A DNA stretch of 64,000 bases from the NCBI RefSeq assembly GCF_900129685.1, contig NZ_FQWM01000007.1:1-64000 (forward strand), written 5' to 3'. Made by a program: the position numbers and the translations under genes. The notes beneath the pieces were generated by a model. That model was not told the origin of the DNA. It did not search any database and saw nothing but the letters and a program-made list of their open reading frames with translations. Position 1 is the first letter of the stretch; each line of letters opens with the position of its first letter. The DNA is from Cognatishimia maritima (GTDB lineage Bacteria > Pseudomonadota > Alphaproteobacteria > Rhodobacterales > Rhodobacteraceae). This document shows positions 37,342 through 46,313 of the stretch, piece after piece.

Positions 37342-38118
37342 ATGGCAAGTCAAACCGAAGCATTCGGCCGTTATCCAAGCCTTGTGGATCGCCACATTCT
37401 TGTAACGGGCGGCGGCAGTGGTATTGGCGCAAGCATTGTGGAAGCGTTGGTCGCGCAGGGTGCGCGGGTGTCGTTCATCGATATCGACGCCGACGCCAGC
37501 GCAGTGCTTTGCGATGCTCTTTCTGATGCGCGCCATCGACCGGTGTTTCGGCAGGTCGACATCACAGACATAACTGCCTTCCAGGGGGCGATTTCAGATT
37601 TGGAACAACAGCTTGGCCCCATCCGTGGCCTTGTGAACAACGCCGCAAATGACACCCGGCACCTGACCGAGGACGTCACGCCAGAGTTCTGGCGCAAAGC
37701 ATTTGCAGTCAATCTGGACCACCAATTTTTCGCCGCGCAGGCTGTGGCAGAGGGCATGGCCAAAGCAGGCGGTGGGTCGATTGTGAATATGGGGTCGATC
37801 AGTTGGCGCGTTGGCATGGCGGGCATGCCTGCCTATGTGTCGGCCAAATCGGGTATTGAAGGGCTGACCAACGGCCTCGCACGCGAATTGGGGCCAAAGA
37901 AAATCCGGGTCAATTGCCTGACGCCGGGATTTGTGCGCACTGCGCGTCAGGTTGAGTTGTGGCTCACCCCTGACCTAGAACGCGAAGTGTTCGACAGCCA
38001 ATGCCTGCAAGAGTACATAGAGCCGCAATACGTCGCCAATATGGTGACTTTCCTACTCTCTGAGGACTCGCGCATGTGCACATCGGGCGTCTTCCCTGTG
38101 CATGCCGGGTGGATCTGA
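37342..38118 (+). CDS. SDR-family sugar 1-dehydrogenase (xylose dehydrogenase-like)
   Basis: 258 aa from the ATG at 37342 after GGGAGGAC. Classical SDR motifs are present: TGGGSGIG (NAD-binding), NNAAND, a serine in NMGSISW, and the catalytic Tyr and Lys in YVSAKSG. The overall pattern, including GSISW, LARELGPKKIRVNCL and a C-terminal HAGWI, closely resembles the Caulobacter NAD-dependent D-xylose 1-dehydrogenase. It would oxidise an aldose to its lactone, feeding the dehydratase at 31008. It is followed after 2 bases by a GntR regulator. Confidence 0.82.
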   Translation: MASQTEAFGRYPSLVDRHILVTGGGSGIGASIVEALVAQGARVSFIDIDADASAVLCDALSDARHRPVFRQVDITDITAFQGAISDLEQQLGPIRGLVNNAANDTRHLTEDVTPEFWRKAFAVNLDHQFFAAQAVAEGMAKAGGGSIVNMGSISWRVGMAGMPAYVSAKSGIEGLTNGLARELGPKKIRVNCLTPGFVRTARQVELWLTPDLEREVFDSQCLQEYIEPQYVANMVTFLLSEDSRMCTSGVFPVHAGWI

Positions 38119-38120
38119 TT

Positions 38121-38867
38121 ATGGCCGGACTTGAACGATCTCAGGGTCAGAACATCACACAGCGCATTGTTGATGCGTTGGGCCGGCGGATCGTTGCGGG
38201 GAAATACATCCCCGAAGAAACCTTTCTCTTCGAACAAGACCTGATCGATGAATTCGGTGCCAGCCGCAATGCCGTCCGCGAGGCGGTTAAGACACTTGCG
38301 GGCAAAAACATGGTGGTCTCTGCTCGCAAAAAAGGGACCAGCGTGCGACCGGCCGAGGATTGGAACCTGCTGGACGCGCAGATCATTGACTGGATGATTG
38401 ACGAAAAAAGCACGTCCGAGAAACTGATCGCGGCCCTTTCAGAACTTCGCAAGATCATTGAGCCAGAAGCCGCCGCGCTCGCCGCACGTAAGGCCAGCTC
38501 AAAACAAATCCTACGCTTGTTTGAATGCTATGAGATGATGGTTGAGAACACCGACGACGTTGAATTGTCCGTGTTTTGGGATGCCGAGTATCACAAGGCC
38601 CTGCTCGAGGCGAGCGGCAACCCCCTTTTGCGGTCTTTGGCGCAAGCAATAGAACGGTTGCTGCGCAGCAACTTCAACCTGTTCACCAATGCCAACGAAG
38701 GGTTCATTCGGAATATTCCTGACCATCTGTGGATCGCCGAAGCCATCCGTGATCGAGATCCTAACCTCGCCCGCCAACGCGCGGCTGACCTCCTCAATAA
38801 GAACGAAAACGATATTGAAGAACTCAAGCAGGGCATGGACGAGGTGGTGTTGCCGCCAACGGCTTGA
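38121..38867 (+). CDS. GntR-family (FadR subfamily) transcriptional regulator
   Basis: 248 aa from the ATG at 38121. The N-terminal winged helix (about residues 10-70: QRIVDALGRRIVAGKYIPEE, then FGASRNAVREAVKTLAGKNM) is followed by an all-helical FCD effector domain with metal-binding-type Asp/His positions (FWDAEYHKALLEASGN). It is translationally close to the sugar dehydrogenase and probably controls this and the neighbouring sugar operons in response to an aldonate or keto-deoxy acid. Confidence 0.87.
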   Translation: MAGLERSQGQNITQRIVDALGRRIVAGKYIPEETFLFEQDLIDEFGASRNAVREAVKTLAGKNMVVSARKKGTSVRPAEDWNLLDAQIIDWMIDEKSTSEKLIAALSELRKIIEPEAAALAARKASSKQILRLFECYEMMVENTDDVELSVFWDAEYHKALLEASGNPLLRSLAQAIERLLRSNFNLFTNANEGFIRNIPDHLWIAEAIRDRDPNLARQRAADLLNKNENDIEELKQGMDEVVLPPTA

Positions 38868-39289
38868 TGTCCTGCTGTAGTCTTCAGCTTGGAAGCGGGA
38901 CCCAGTGCGCTCCACAAACTTCCTGAAAGAGCTTGAGCGGATTTTTCCAGAATTGATGTCGCCGTTTGATTCCTTTCCAGAACCAAAAGGCTGAATCCTG
39001 CACAACCAAACGTGCGAATTTGCTCCAATTATCACCCCTACGGTCGTTTATGTTGCATGATTTCCTCTGGGTTCCGCTCTGGAAACTCTGAGTAAAACCA
39101 ATGTTTCCTCAAGGCTTTTGATCTAAAAATTCGCAAATATCCTGCAAAAATATAAAAATAATATACAATCTAGTACCGTTTAGTATAAAATATCCTCAAC
39201 ACCCGCTGTGACTCGTTTAAAACAACGAGAATCGCGAAGGCAAAGATGTGGCCTAGGGAGAGGCCGCGAGGATGAGGAGACCTGATGTT
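38868..39289. other. Intergenic stretch, about 420 bp, with operator-like dyad
   Basis: No gene was found. The 3' half is AT-rich and should hold the promoter of the second sugar transporter operon. A CTCGTT-N6-AACGAG inverted repeat is at 39212-39229, about 60 bases before the first start codon, and is a possible regulator site. Confidence 0.4.
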
Positions 39290-40483
39290 ATGGCATCGGT
39301 GACAACGCGCGCGTTGACGAAGACCTATGAAGGCAGTGAAAAGCCAGCGCTGGATGCGCTTGATCTTGAAATCAAAGACGGTGAATTTCTGGTGCTTGTC
39401 GGCCCCTCGGGCTGCGGCAAATCCACGGCGCTGAAAATGATCGGCGGACTTGAGGATGTGACCTCGGGTGACATTCTGATCGGAGAACAGCGGGTCAATG
39501 ACTATGCATCCCGTGATCGGGATATCGCCATGGTGTTCCAGTCTTATGCGCTTTATCCGCATATGACGGTTTTTGATAATATCGCCTTCCCATTGCAGAT
39601 CGCCAAAGTCCCAAAGGACGAAATCGCGCGCAAGGTCGAAGAGGTCGCAAATATCCTGCAACTTCAGGCGCTTCTACACCGCAAACCCGGTCGATTGTCC
39701 GGTGGCCAACGCCAACGCGTCGCCATGGGCCGCGCCATTATCCGCCGCCCGTCGGTCTTTCTGATGGACGAACCGCTGTCAAACCTGGATGCCAAACTGC
39801 GCGTGAAGATGCGTTCTGAAGTGGCGCAGATTCAGCGCACTTTGGGCGTCACCACCATTTACGTGACCCATGATCAGGTCGAAGCCATGACCATGGGCGA
39901 CCGTGTTGCGCTGATGCGGGCAGGGGTGCTGCAACAGGTCGATACGCCTGACAATATGTACCACGCGCCGGCAAATACCTTTGTTGCGTCCTTCATCGGG
40001 TCCCCGGCGATGAACCTGTTCCACGCCGCTTGTGAAAACACTGCCGATGGGGCTGTGCTGACGCTTGGTGGTCAGAAGATCGCAGTGCCAAGTGCCGCGC
40101 TTGATCGCTACCCGGGCCTAAAGGATCGCGCATCTGGACCTGTGATTGTTGGGGTCCGCCCCGAAGACCTCGAAGATGCGCGCCTTAAACCGGATCACCC
40201 GACGGATCAGGTGATCGAGGCTGAGATTCAGCTGCTCGAAAGCCTTGGGTCAGATCATATGGCTCACGTCGCTTTGAACGCGACCCCCGTGCATGACGAT
40301 GAGGAACTCGGCCAAGAGGATCTCGATCTCACGACCGGTTCACACGAAGGCATTTGCATTTGCCGCTTTTCATCGCAGTCCCGCGCCACCCGAGGAGAAA
40401 CGGTGCGCATCGCGGTCGCTGCCGACAGGCTGCATTTCTTTGACCCAGACACGCGGCAGGCGCTGCGCCCGCTGGGTGACTGA
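39290..40483 (+). CDS. CUT1 sugar ABC transporter ATP-binding protein (second system)
   Basis: 397 aa from the ATG at 39290 with GAGGAG upstream; an ATG at 39272 is also in frame. Walker A GPSGCGKST, signature LSGGQRQR, Walker B FLMDEPLSNLD and H-loop VTHDQVEAM are intact. The TOBE region is longer than in the ATPase at 32817. First gene of an ATPase, binding protein, permease, permease operon. Confidence 0.92.
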   Translation: MASVTTRALTKTYEGSEKPALDALDLEIKDGEFLVLVGPSGCGKSTALKMIGGLEDVTSGDILIGEQRVNDYASRDRDIAMVFQSYALYPHMTVFDNIAFPLQIAKVPKDEIARKVEEVANILQLQALLHRKPGRLSGGQRQRVAMGRAIIRRPSVFLMDEPLSNLDAKLRVKMRSEVAQIQRTLGVTTIYVTHDQVEAMTMGDRVALMRAGVLQQVDTPDNMYHAPANTFVASFIGSPAMNLFHAACENTADGAVLTLGGQKIAVPSAALDRYPGLKDRASGPVIVGVRPEDLEDARLKPDHPTDQVIEAEIQLLESLGSDHMAHVALNATPVHDDEELGQEDLDLTTGSHEGICICRFSSQSRATRGETVRIAVAADRLHFFDPDTRQALRPLGD

Positions 40484-40509
40484 CAAAAAAAACCAGAGGA
40501 GGAAGGACT

Positions 40510-41721
40510 ATGAATAAAACAACAACATGGCTCGCGGCCCTCGCCCTAAGTGCAGGCGCGGCTCAGGCGGACGATGTAACGCTGACAATGTGGCACCAGC
40601 ACCCGGAATGGAAAGCAGCGACACAAGCGATCCTTGATGCGTTTGAGGCGGAAAACCCCGGCATCAAAATTGACCTCGAAGAAATCGCAGGCACCAACTA
40701 TTCGGCCCGCCTAAACACTGCGCTGGCAGCTGGCGAAGCGCCTGATCTTTTTGCGCTTCCTGCAGGTCCAGAGACACTCGCAGCAGCAGAGGCCGGATAT
40801 GTCGCGGAACTGACCGGTAAGGTCGATACGTCCACCCTACGTGAAGCTGCGCGCGGCGCGGTTGTGGGTGCAGACGGCAAAGTCTACGGCGTGCCGATCC
40901 TTGGGTCCTACTCGGTGGGCCTTTACTATCACCGCGACAAGTTTGCGGAACTGGGCATCGAGCCACCATCCACGCATGACGAACTGATGGCAATGTGCCG
41001 CTCTTTGAATGAACAGGGCGTCACGCCGATGGTTGTGCCAGCCTCTGACGGGATTGTACCGTCCTTCATGTATATGATGTTGACCGCATCTGTGATGGGC
41101 GCGGACGGTTTTGAGGCGCTGCGCCATGGCGAACGGTCATTTACAGACCCAGACATGGTCGAAGCGGCGAAGGCGCTGCAGGAAATGGGGCAGGAATGCT
41201 TCCAGCCGGGCGCTCTGTCGACACCCTATGTCGAAGGCAAGGCAATGGCTGCCATTGGTCGTGGTGTGATGATGCCGGGCGGGTCCGCAGACTATGTCGG
41301 CTATCTGGAAATCAACCCAAAGGCTGATTTGGGCGTCATGCCGTTCCCGGGTGTTGGTGACAACCCACCATCGACCGTGACCGGTCTGGAATATATCTTC
41401 CTGGTCAACTCAAAGTCCGAAGAACAAGACGCGGCTGTTACCTTCCTGAACTGGATGATGGGGGAAACCGCACAGCAGATGGTCGTCGACACCATCACAA
41501 TGACCACTCACAACGAGGTGAACCCACAGGGCAATCGCATTCTGGATGAATTCACCAACGCGGCGAAATCCAAAGACGTGCGCGTCTGGTACGAACTGCC
41601 AGAAACCGGTGGTGTTTGGTCTGTGGTCCAGCAGAACACAGCAGCGCTGATCTTGGGTGAAATGACTCCGGAAGAGTTCGCTCAGGCGGCTCAGGACGCA
41701 GTTTCGCCGTCTGCACGCTAA
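40510..41721 (+). CDS. CUT1 sugar ABC transporter substrate-binding protein (second system)
   Basis: 403 aa, with AGGAGGAAGG before the ATG and a Sec signal peptide (residues 1-21, cleavage near AQADD). The mature start VTLTMWHQHPEWKAATQAILDAFE is typical of solute-binding family 1. Its ligand is unknown. A hairpin follows before the permease genes. This system and the one at 32817-37116 flank the dehydrogenase and regulator, so they may bring in related sugars. Confidence 0.9.
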   Translation: MNKTTTWLAALALSAGAAQADDVTLTMWHQHPEWKAATQAILDAFEAENPGIKIDLEEIAGTNYSARLNTALAAGEAPDLFALPAGPETLAAAEAGYVAELTGKVDTSTLREAARGAVVGADGKVYGVPILGSYSVGLYYHRDKFAELGIEPPSTHDELMAMCRSLNEQGVTPMVVPASDGIVPSFMYMMLTASVMGADGFEALRHGERSFTDPDMVEAAKALQEMGQECFQPGALSTPYVEGKAMAAIGRGVMMPGGSADYVGYLEINPKADLGVMPFPGVGDNPPSTVTGLEYIFLVNSKSEEQDAAVTFLNWMMGETAQQMVVDTITMTTHNEVNPQGNRILDEFTNAAKSKDVRVWYELPETGGVWSVVQQNTAALILGEMTPEEFAQAAQDAVSPSAR

Positions 41722-41730
41722 GGACGACAA

Positions 41731-41759
41731 AATTGGGCGGCCCCTTGGGTCGCCCATTT
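41731..41759 (+). other. Intercistronic stem-loop after the binding-protein gene
   Basis: A 13-position stem (AATTGGGCGGCCC against GGGTCGCCCATTT, one mismatch and one wobble) with a CTT loop directly follows the binding-protein gene. It may protect the upstream message or lower permease expression. Confidence 0.65.
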
Positions 41760-41778
41760 GACGAAGAAGGACGGTGAA

Positions 41779-42702
41779 ATGTCAGCACGCCCCGTTTCAA
41801 GCTTTTCCAAAACCTACGGCCATCTTTGGTTCGTTCTGCCCGGATTTGCATTTTTTCTGGCGGTGATGATTTTTCCGCTGCTCTTTGCAACCGGCCTGTC
41901 CATGACCAATTGGTCGGGGCTGGGCAATGATGTGTCCTTCATTGGATTGGCGAATTACGTCGAAATCCTGACCCATTGGCCCTTCTATCGCGCCGCAATG
42001 CACAATGCCTTCATCTTCTTGGCGATCTTGGTGTTTCAACACACGGTCGGGCTTTATTTAGCGGTTTTGCTGAACGAAAAACCGCGCTTCATGCAATTCT
42101 ACCGGACCGTATTGTTCCTGCCTGTCATTATGTCGCTGGTGGCAACCGGCTTTGTCTGGACGCTGATGCTGTCGCCCAATATCGGTCTGATCAACCCGAT
42201 GCTGGAAAAGATCGGTCTTGGCTTTCTGGCACAGCAATGGCTGTCAAACCCGACATGGGCGCTGATCATGATCATCATGGTTACGGCCTGGAACTCGATG
42301 GGCTGGGCGATCATCATCTACCTGGCTGGTTTGCAGAATGTGCCCGAGGAGTTGCGGCAAGCGGCTGAAATGGATGGCGCGAACTCGCGGCAGGTGTTCT
42401 GGCGCGTGGTCTTCCCGCAGCTGTCGCCGGCCTTTACGGCGCTGACCGTTCTGACCTTTATTGGCACATTCCGCACCTTTGATGTGGTCTATGTTCTGAC
42501 AGGCCCTCTGGGCGCGCCGAATTTTGCAACCGATGTGCTTGGCACCTTGATTTACCGCACCGCCTTTGGGGGATCGTCCTTCTCTAGCGCGGACATCCGC
42601 TTTGCCTTTGGTGTGGCCATGGCGCTGCTGACCATGGTGATCATGGCGGTGATCTGCTGGGGGCTGATCCGCATCCTGCGCAAGAGAGAGATTGAATCAT
42701 GA
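41779..42702 (+). CDS. CUT1 sugar ABC transporter permease (MalF-like, second system)
   Basis: 307 aa from the ATG at 41779 (a TTG at 41758 is in frame but lies in the stem-loop). About six membrane segments and an EAA loop (LRQAAEMDGANSRQVFWRVVFP) are present. It overlaps the next permease by ATGA. Confidence 0.9.
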   Translation: MSARPVSSFSKTYGHLWFVLPGFAFFLAVMIFPLLFATGLSMTNWSGLGNDVSFIGLANYVEILTHWPFYRAAMHNAFIFLAILVFQHTVGLYLAVLLNEKPRFMQFYRTVLFLPVIMSLVATGFVWTLMLSPNIGLINPMLEKIGLGFLAQQWLSNPTWALIMIIMVTAWNSMGWAIIIYLAGLQNVPEELRQAAEMDGANSRQVFWRVVFPQLSPAFTALTVLTFIGTFRTFDVVYVLTGPLGAPNFATDVLGTLIYRTAFGGSSFSSADIRFAFGVAMALLTMVIMAVICWGLIRILRKREIES

Positions 42703-43589
42703 GTGAGATCACGCAGAACCTGCCACAGGACACGTCCCGAGGCCCAAAGCGCCGTCAAAGCGACTTGTCGGTGCTGGCAGGGCGCTCTGTGCGCACGGCC
42801 ATTCTGGTTATTGCCACGCTCTGGGTGTTGGTGCCGCTGTTTTTCATGGTGATCGCCTCGTTCAAATCCGTGGCGGATTTCTTTATCAACCCGTTTGGGC
42901 TGCCGGACGAATGGCTGTGGTCCAACTACACGCGGGCATGGGATGAAGCCAATCTGCGCCTGACGCTACCGAACACGATCATCGTAACCTTCTGTGCGGT
43001 TTTGGGGTCGTCGCTGTTGTCGGCCATGGTGGCCTATGGCTTGTCGCGCAAAGAGAAGAAATACGCTTTGCCGCTTTATACGCTCTTTGTTTCAGGCCTG
43101 TTGGTGCCGGTGCACGCAATCATCCTGCCACTTTTCATTGTTCTGAAAGCGATTGGCTTGTTTGGTACATTGCTTGCACTGATCGTGCCTTATATCGCGA
43201 TGGGGCTGCCGCTTGGGGTTCTGGTTCTGACGCCACTCGCAGCGTCCCTGCCCAAAGAGCTGATGCAAGCCGCGCGAATGGACGGGGCCAGTGAATGGCA
43301 GGTGTTCCGCCGCATTGTGCTGCCGCTTTTGAAACCGGGGCTGCTGTCCGTCGCGATTCTGAACGGCGTCTGGATGTGGAACGAATTCTTCATCCCGCTG
43401 ATCCTTGCCTTCAAACCCGAAGTCCAGACCATGCCGGTTGGCATTGTGTCCTTCATCGGGTCCTATTCCACCGAATGGGGTTTGGTTTTCGCATCGGTTC
43501 TGGTGTCAACGTTGCCGGTGGTCGTCGCCTACCTTCTGATGACACGCCAGTTCCAGTCCGGACTGACCGCCGGCGCGGTCAAAGGCTAG
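42699..43589 (+). CDS. CUT1 sugar ABC transporter permease (MalG-like, second system)
   Basis: 296 aa with about six membrane segments and an EAA loop (LMQAARMDGASEWQVFRRIVLP). Last gene of the operon; a strong terminator follows after 29 bases. Confidence 0.9.
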   Translation: MSEITQNLPQDTSRGPKRRQSDLSVLAGRSVRTAILVIATLWVLVPLFFMVIASFKSVADFFINPFGLPDEWLWSNYTRAWDEANLRLTLPNTIIVTFCAVLGSSLLSAMVAYGLSRKEKKYALPLYTLFVSGLLVPVHAIILPLFIVLKAIGLFGTLLALIVPYIAMGLPLGVLVLTPLAASLPKELMQAARMDGASEWQVFRRIVLPLLKPGLLSVAILNGVWMWNEFFIPLILAFKPEVQTMPVGIVSFIGSYSTEWGLVFASVLVSTLPVVVAYLLMTRQFQSGLTAGAVKG

Positions 43590-43618
43590 GTCACAGTTTC
43601 ACTCAAAAGGTCACGGGG

Positions 43619-43653
43619 GACGGGCGATCAATGGTCGCCCGTCTTTTCATTTT
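43619..43653 (+). terminator. Rho-independent terminator of the second sugar transporter operon
   Basis: A perfect 9-bp stem GACGGGCGA / TCGCCCGTC with a 7-base loop is followed by a T-rich tail (TTTTCATTTT). It separates the transporter from the sulfatase gene. Confidence 0.85.
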
Positions 43654-43748
43654 GGCGTAATCTCGTTGACGATTGTTTACGCGCCGGATTTGATGGCTGC
43701 CGCCACTGGCGGGCAACGCTGCCTATATGAAATTTACAATAGGCAAAA

Positions 43749-43768
43749 ATTTTTACAATTGTAAAAAT
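43749..43768. promoter_or_regulatory. Palindromic operator upstream of the sulfatase (site 1 of 3)
   Basis: ATTTTTACAATTGTAAAAAT is a perfect 20-bp palindrome 50 bases upstream of the sulfatase start. The core TTTTACA-WW-TGTAAAA recurs at 48324-48339 and, with one change, at 54994-55009. A half-site ATTTACAAT lies 19 bases upstream (43732-43740). The SorC-family regulator encoded at 53923 is the likely binder. Confidence 0.75.
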
Positions 43769-43818
43769 CCACATCAGCCGGTACATTACGCCAAACGCCC
43801 CTGACTTCGGAGAATGGC

Positions 43819-45354
43819 ATGAATATCATTCTGGTCCTCGTTGACAGTCTGAACAAGGATTGTCTTAGCACCTATAACCCGAACACAGAGTGCAAGGCGC
43901 CCAATGTTCAGGCGCTTGCTGAGCGGGGCCATGTCTTTGATGATCACTATGTCGGCAGCCTGCCATGCATGCCCGCGCGGCGTGAAATCATGGCGGGGCG
44001 CAAAGAGTTCCTTTGGCGGCCATGGGGCGGGATGGAAGTCTTTGACCCGCGTATGCCCAAGGAAATTTCCAAGACTGGCATGAACACCGCTATGGTCACC
44101 GACCACTACCACTATTGGGAAGAAGAGGCGAACGGCTACATGCAGGGCTTTGGGAACCTGCAACTGGTGCGCGGGCATGAAGTCGACAGCTGGAAGATGC
44201 ACGACCCAAACGCGGACGATCCGCAATGGGTCAAGAACGTGATGAAATACCGCGCGGCGGAACATATCCGGCAGTACGCGGCCAATGTGAAAGACTTCAA
44301 AGGCGAAGAAGACTATTTCGCGCCCAAGGTCTTTCAAGGGGCGATGGATTGGCTGGATGAAAACGCAGGCAAGGGCGACTTTTTCTTGCAGGTCGAATGT
44401 TTCGACGTGCACGAACCCTTCGAGGTGCCCGAACCCTATGCCAGCATGTACACCGATGGCGACAAAAACGATTTTAACATCTGGCCGCCCTATCAAGTCT
44501 ATGCAGACCTAGAGCGTTTTATGGATGAAACCACGCCAGAAGAACTGGCGTTCCTGAAAGCGCAGTACATGGGCAAGGTCACCATGATGGACACTTGGCT
44601 GGGCAAGTTCATGGCCAAGCTCGACGCCATGAACCTCTGGGAAGACACGATGGTTGTCTTTACCACCGACCATGGCCATGACCTTGGCGCGCGCCGTGCT
44701 TTTGGCAAACAATTCCCGCATTACGACAGCCATGCCAATATCCCGATGATCGTCTGGCACCCCGGCAGTCCGGGCAAAGGCAGACGGGTCAAGGGACTGA
44801 CGCAGACCGTAGACCTTTTCGCCACGCTGATCGATGCGGCGGGCGGCGCAATTCCCGCAAGCAATCGCCATTCGAAATCCATCTTGCCAATGATCACCGA
44901 CAACGCCGACAGCCCACATGAGGCGCTGATCTATGGCACCTTTGGGCAAGGGCTGTGCGTGACCGATGGCGACTACACGCTGTTCCGCGCCCCGGTCGAA
45001 GGCAAACCCTTGTTCACCTATTCCACCGCGATCTTTCGGCCCTTGATTGTTGACAACCCGGTGGACGGGCGCGTCGGCAAACCGCCAGAGACACCGGCAG
45101 AGCAGGGGATGTTTGACCCATCGGTTGATCTGCCACTTTGGAAGACACCGATCTCAATTGATCCGCGCACCTATGATTGCTTCCTCTACAATCGCGCCGA
45201 CGATCCCGGACAGGTCCATAACCTTTGGGACAGCGATCCGGCGCAGAAACAGCGTATGTTGCACTTAGCGCGCAAACTGATGGATGCCGAAGGCTATCCG
45301 GCCGAACAACTGGAACGTCTGGGCATGACAGATGCGGATTTGGCGGCGGCCTAG
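43819..45354 (+). CDS. Type I (formylglycine-dependent) sulfatase
   Basis: 511 aa, no signal peptide, so cytoplasmic. The active-site motif is CMPAR at residues 50-54, matching C-x-P-x-R, where the cysteine is converted to formylglycine. Metal-binding positions include Asp9 near the N-terminus (VLVDSLNKD) and the TTDHGHD segment in the middle. It would remove a sulfate ester from an imported organic compound. The converging gene 2 bases away encodes the matching formylglycine-generating enzyme. A palindromic operator upstream links it to the split transketolase, BisC-like and TauABC-like operons. Confidence 0.9.
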   Translation: MNIILVLVDSLNKDCLSTYNPNTECKAPNVQALAERGHVFDDHYVGSLPCMPARREIMAGRKEFLWRPWGGMEVFDPRMPKEISKTGMNTAMVTDHYHYWEEEANGYMQGFGNLQLVRGHEVDSWKMHDPNADDPQWVKNVMKYRAAEHIRQYAANVKDFKGEEDYFAPKVFQGAMDWLDENAGKGDFFLQVECFDVHEPFEVPEPYASMYTDGDKNDFNIWPPYQVYADLERFMDETTPEELAFLKAQYMGKVTMMDTWLGKFMAKLDAMNLWEDTMVVFTTDHGHDLGARRAFGKQFPHYDSHANIPMIVWHPGSPGKGRRVKGLTQTVDLFATLIDAAGGAIPASNRHSKSILPMITDNADSPHEALIYGTFGQGLCVTDGDYTLFRAPVEGKPLFTYSTAIFRPLIVDNPVDGRVGKPPETPAEQGMFDPSVDLPLWKTPISIDPRTYDCFLYNRADDPGQVHNLWDSDPAQKQRMLHLARKLMDAEGYPAEQLERLGMTDADLAAA

Positions 45355-45356
45355 GC

Positions 45357-46211
45357 CTATCGGTCAAATGCCACGCGGAAGCCGCCGTTGGATGTGCCGT
45401 TGTCGGCCTGCCGACCGCTGCGCGCTGCGATCCGGTAGCGCCAGCAGGTTGAGGCATGACACAGGAATGATCCACCCTTAAGGACCCGTTCGTTTTCTTT
45501 CTTGGCGTGCAGGTTCCGCGCCTTGGCCTGCGCGCTTAATGATCGGACCTTGAACAGGTCCTCGCACCACTCCCAGACATTGCCCGAGAGATTGTAAAGC
45601 CCCGCAGCATTGGGCGGAAAGCTCCGGGCGGGCGCTGTACCGTAAAAGCCGTCTGCCTCGGTGTTGTGGTCGGGAAAGTTGCCTTGCCAGATATTGCAAT
45701 GACGGGCGTTTTCGTCGCTTGGTTCGTCCTCGCCCCAAGGATAGCGCATCGGTTCAGGCCCGCCGCGCGCAGCATGTTCCCATTCCGCCTCAGTCGGCAG
45801 GCGGCCACCCAGCCAGGCGGCATAGGCTTTGGCATCATTCCAGGACACGTGCACCACCGGATGGTCTGCCATGTCGCCAAAATCAGACCCCGGCCCGAGT
45901 GGCGTGCGCCATGTGGCTCCGTCCACCGCGTTCCACCAGGGCAGGCCGGGAGGTTGTGGGCCGGTAGCGTCCTGTCTCAGTCCGCGAAACACAAAGGACC
46001 AGCCATAGATCTCGGCGTCGGTGACATGACCCGTTGCATCGCAGAACTGTTGGAAATCAGCGAAGGTGACCGTGGTTGCGCCAATAGCAAACGGTTTTAA
46101 CGTGACCTTGCGCGCCGGGCTTTCCCCATCAGATTTGATCTCTGGTTGATCGGTTCCGATGTGGCTTTTGCCCCCGGCAAAGCTGACAATATCAAATGAA
46201 GGGTCCGGCAT
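45357..46211 (-). CDS. Formylglycine-generating enzyme (FGE/SUMF1 family)
   Basis: 284 aa from the ATG at 46211; the longer frame to 46259 begins with TTG and adds unconserved residues. The catalytic region near the C-terminus reads [21 protein letters not shown], with the two cysteines spaced as in proven FGEs, so this is a real sulfatase activator rather than one of the many Cys-less paralogues. It oxidises the CxPxR cysteine of the sulfatase on the opposite strand. Convergent with it, gap 2 bases; its own promoter must lie in the 102-bp space before the transketolase genes. Confidence 0.9.
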   Translation of the reverse strand: MPDPSFDIVSFAGGKSHIGTDQPEIKSDGESPARKVTLKPFAIGATTVTFADFQQFCDATGHVTDAEIYGWSFVFRGLRQDATGPQPPGLPWWNAVDGATWRTPLGPGSDFGDMADHPVVHVSWNDAKAYAAWLGGRLPTEAEWEHAARGGPEPMRYPWGEDEPSDENARHCNIWQGNFPDHNTEADGFYGTAPARSFPPNAAGLYNLSGNVWEWCEDLFKVRSLSAQAKARNLHAKKENERVLKGGSFLCHASTCWRYRIAARSGRQADNGTSNGGFRVAFDR

Positions 46212-46257
46212 ATCGATTGAATGGCAGTGGCGTGATCTATTGTCAAATGCTCCGGAC

Positions 46258-46292
46258 AAATGGAAAGACCGCGCCCAGAACAGAGCGCGGTC
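46258..46292 (-). terminator. Terminator after the split transketolase genes (minus strand)
   Basis: GACCGCGC and GCGCGGTC form a perfect 8-bp stem with a 10-base loop. Read on the minus strand it is followed by TTTCCATTT. It lies 22 bases beyond the transketolase C-subunit stop. Confidence 0.65.
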
Positions 46293-46313
46293 AACCGGGG
46301 AGGTCTCAGATGA

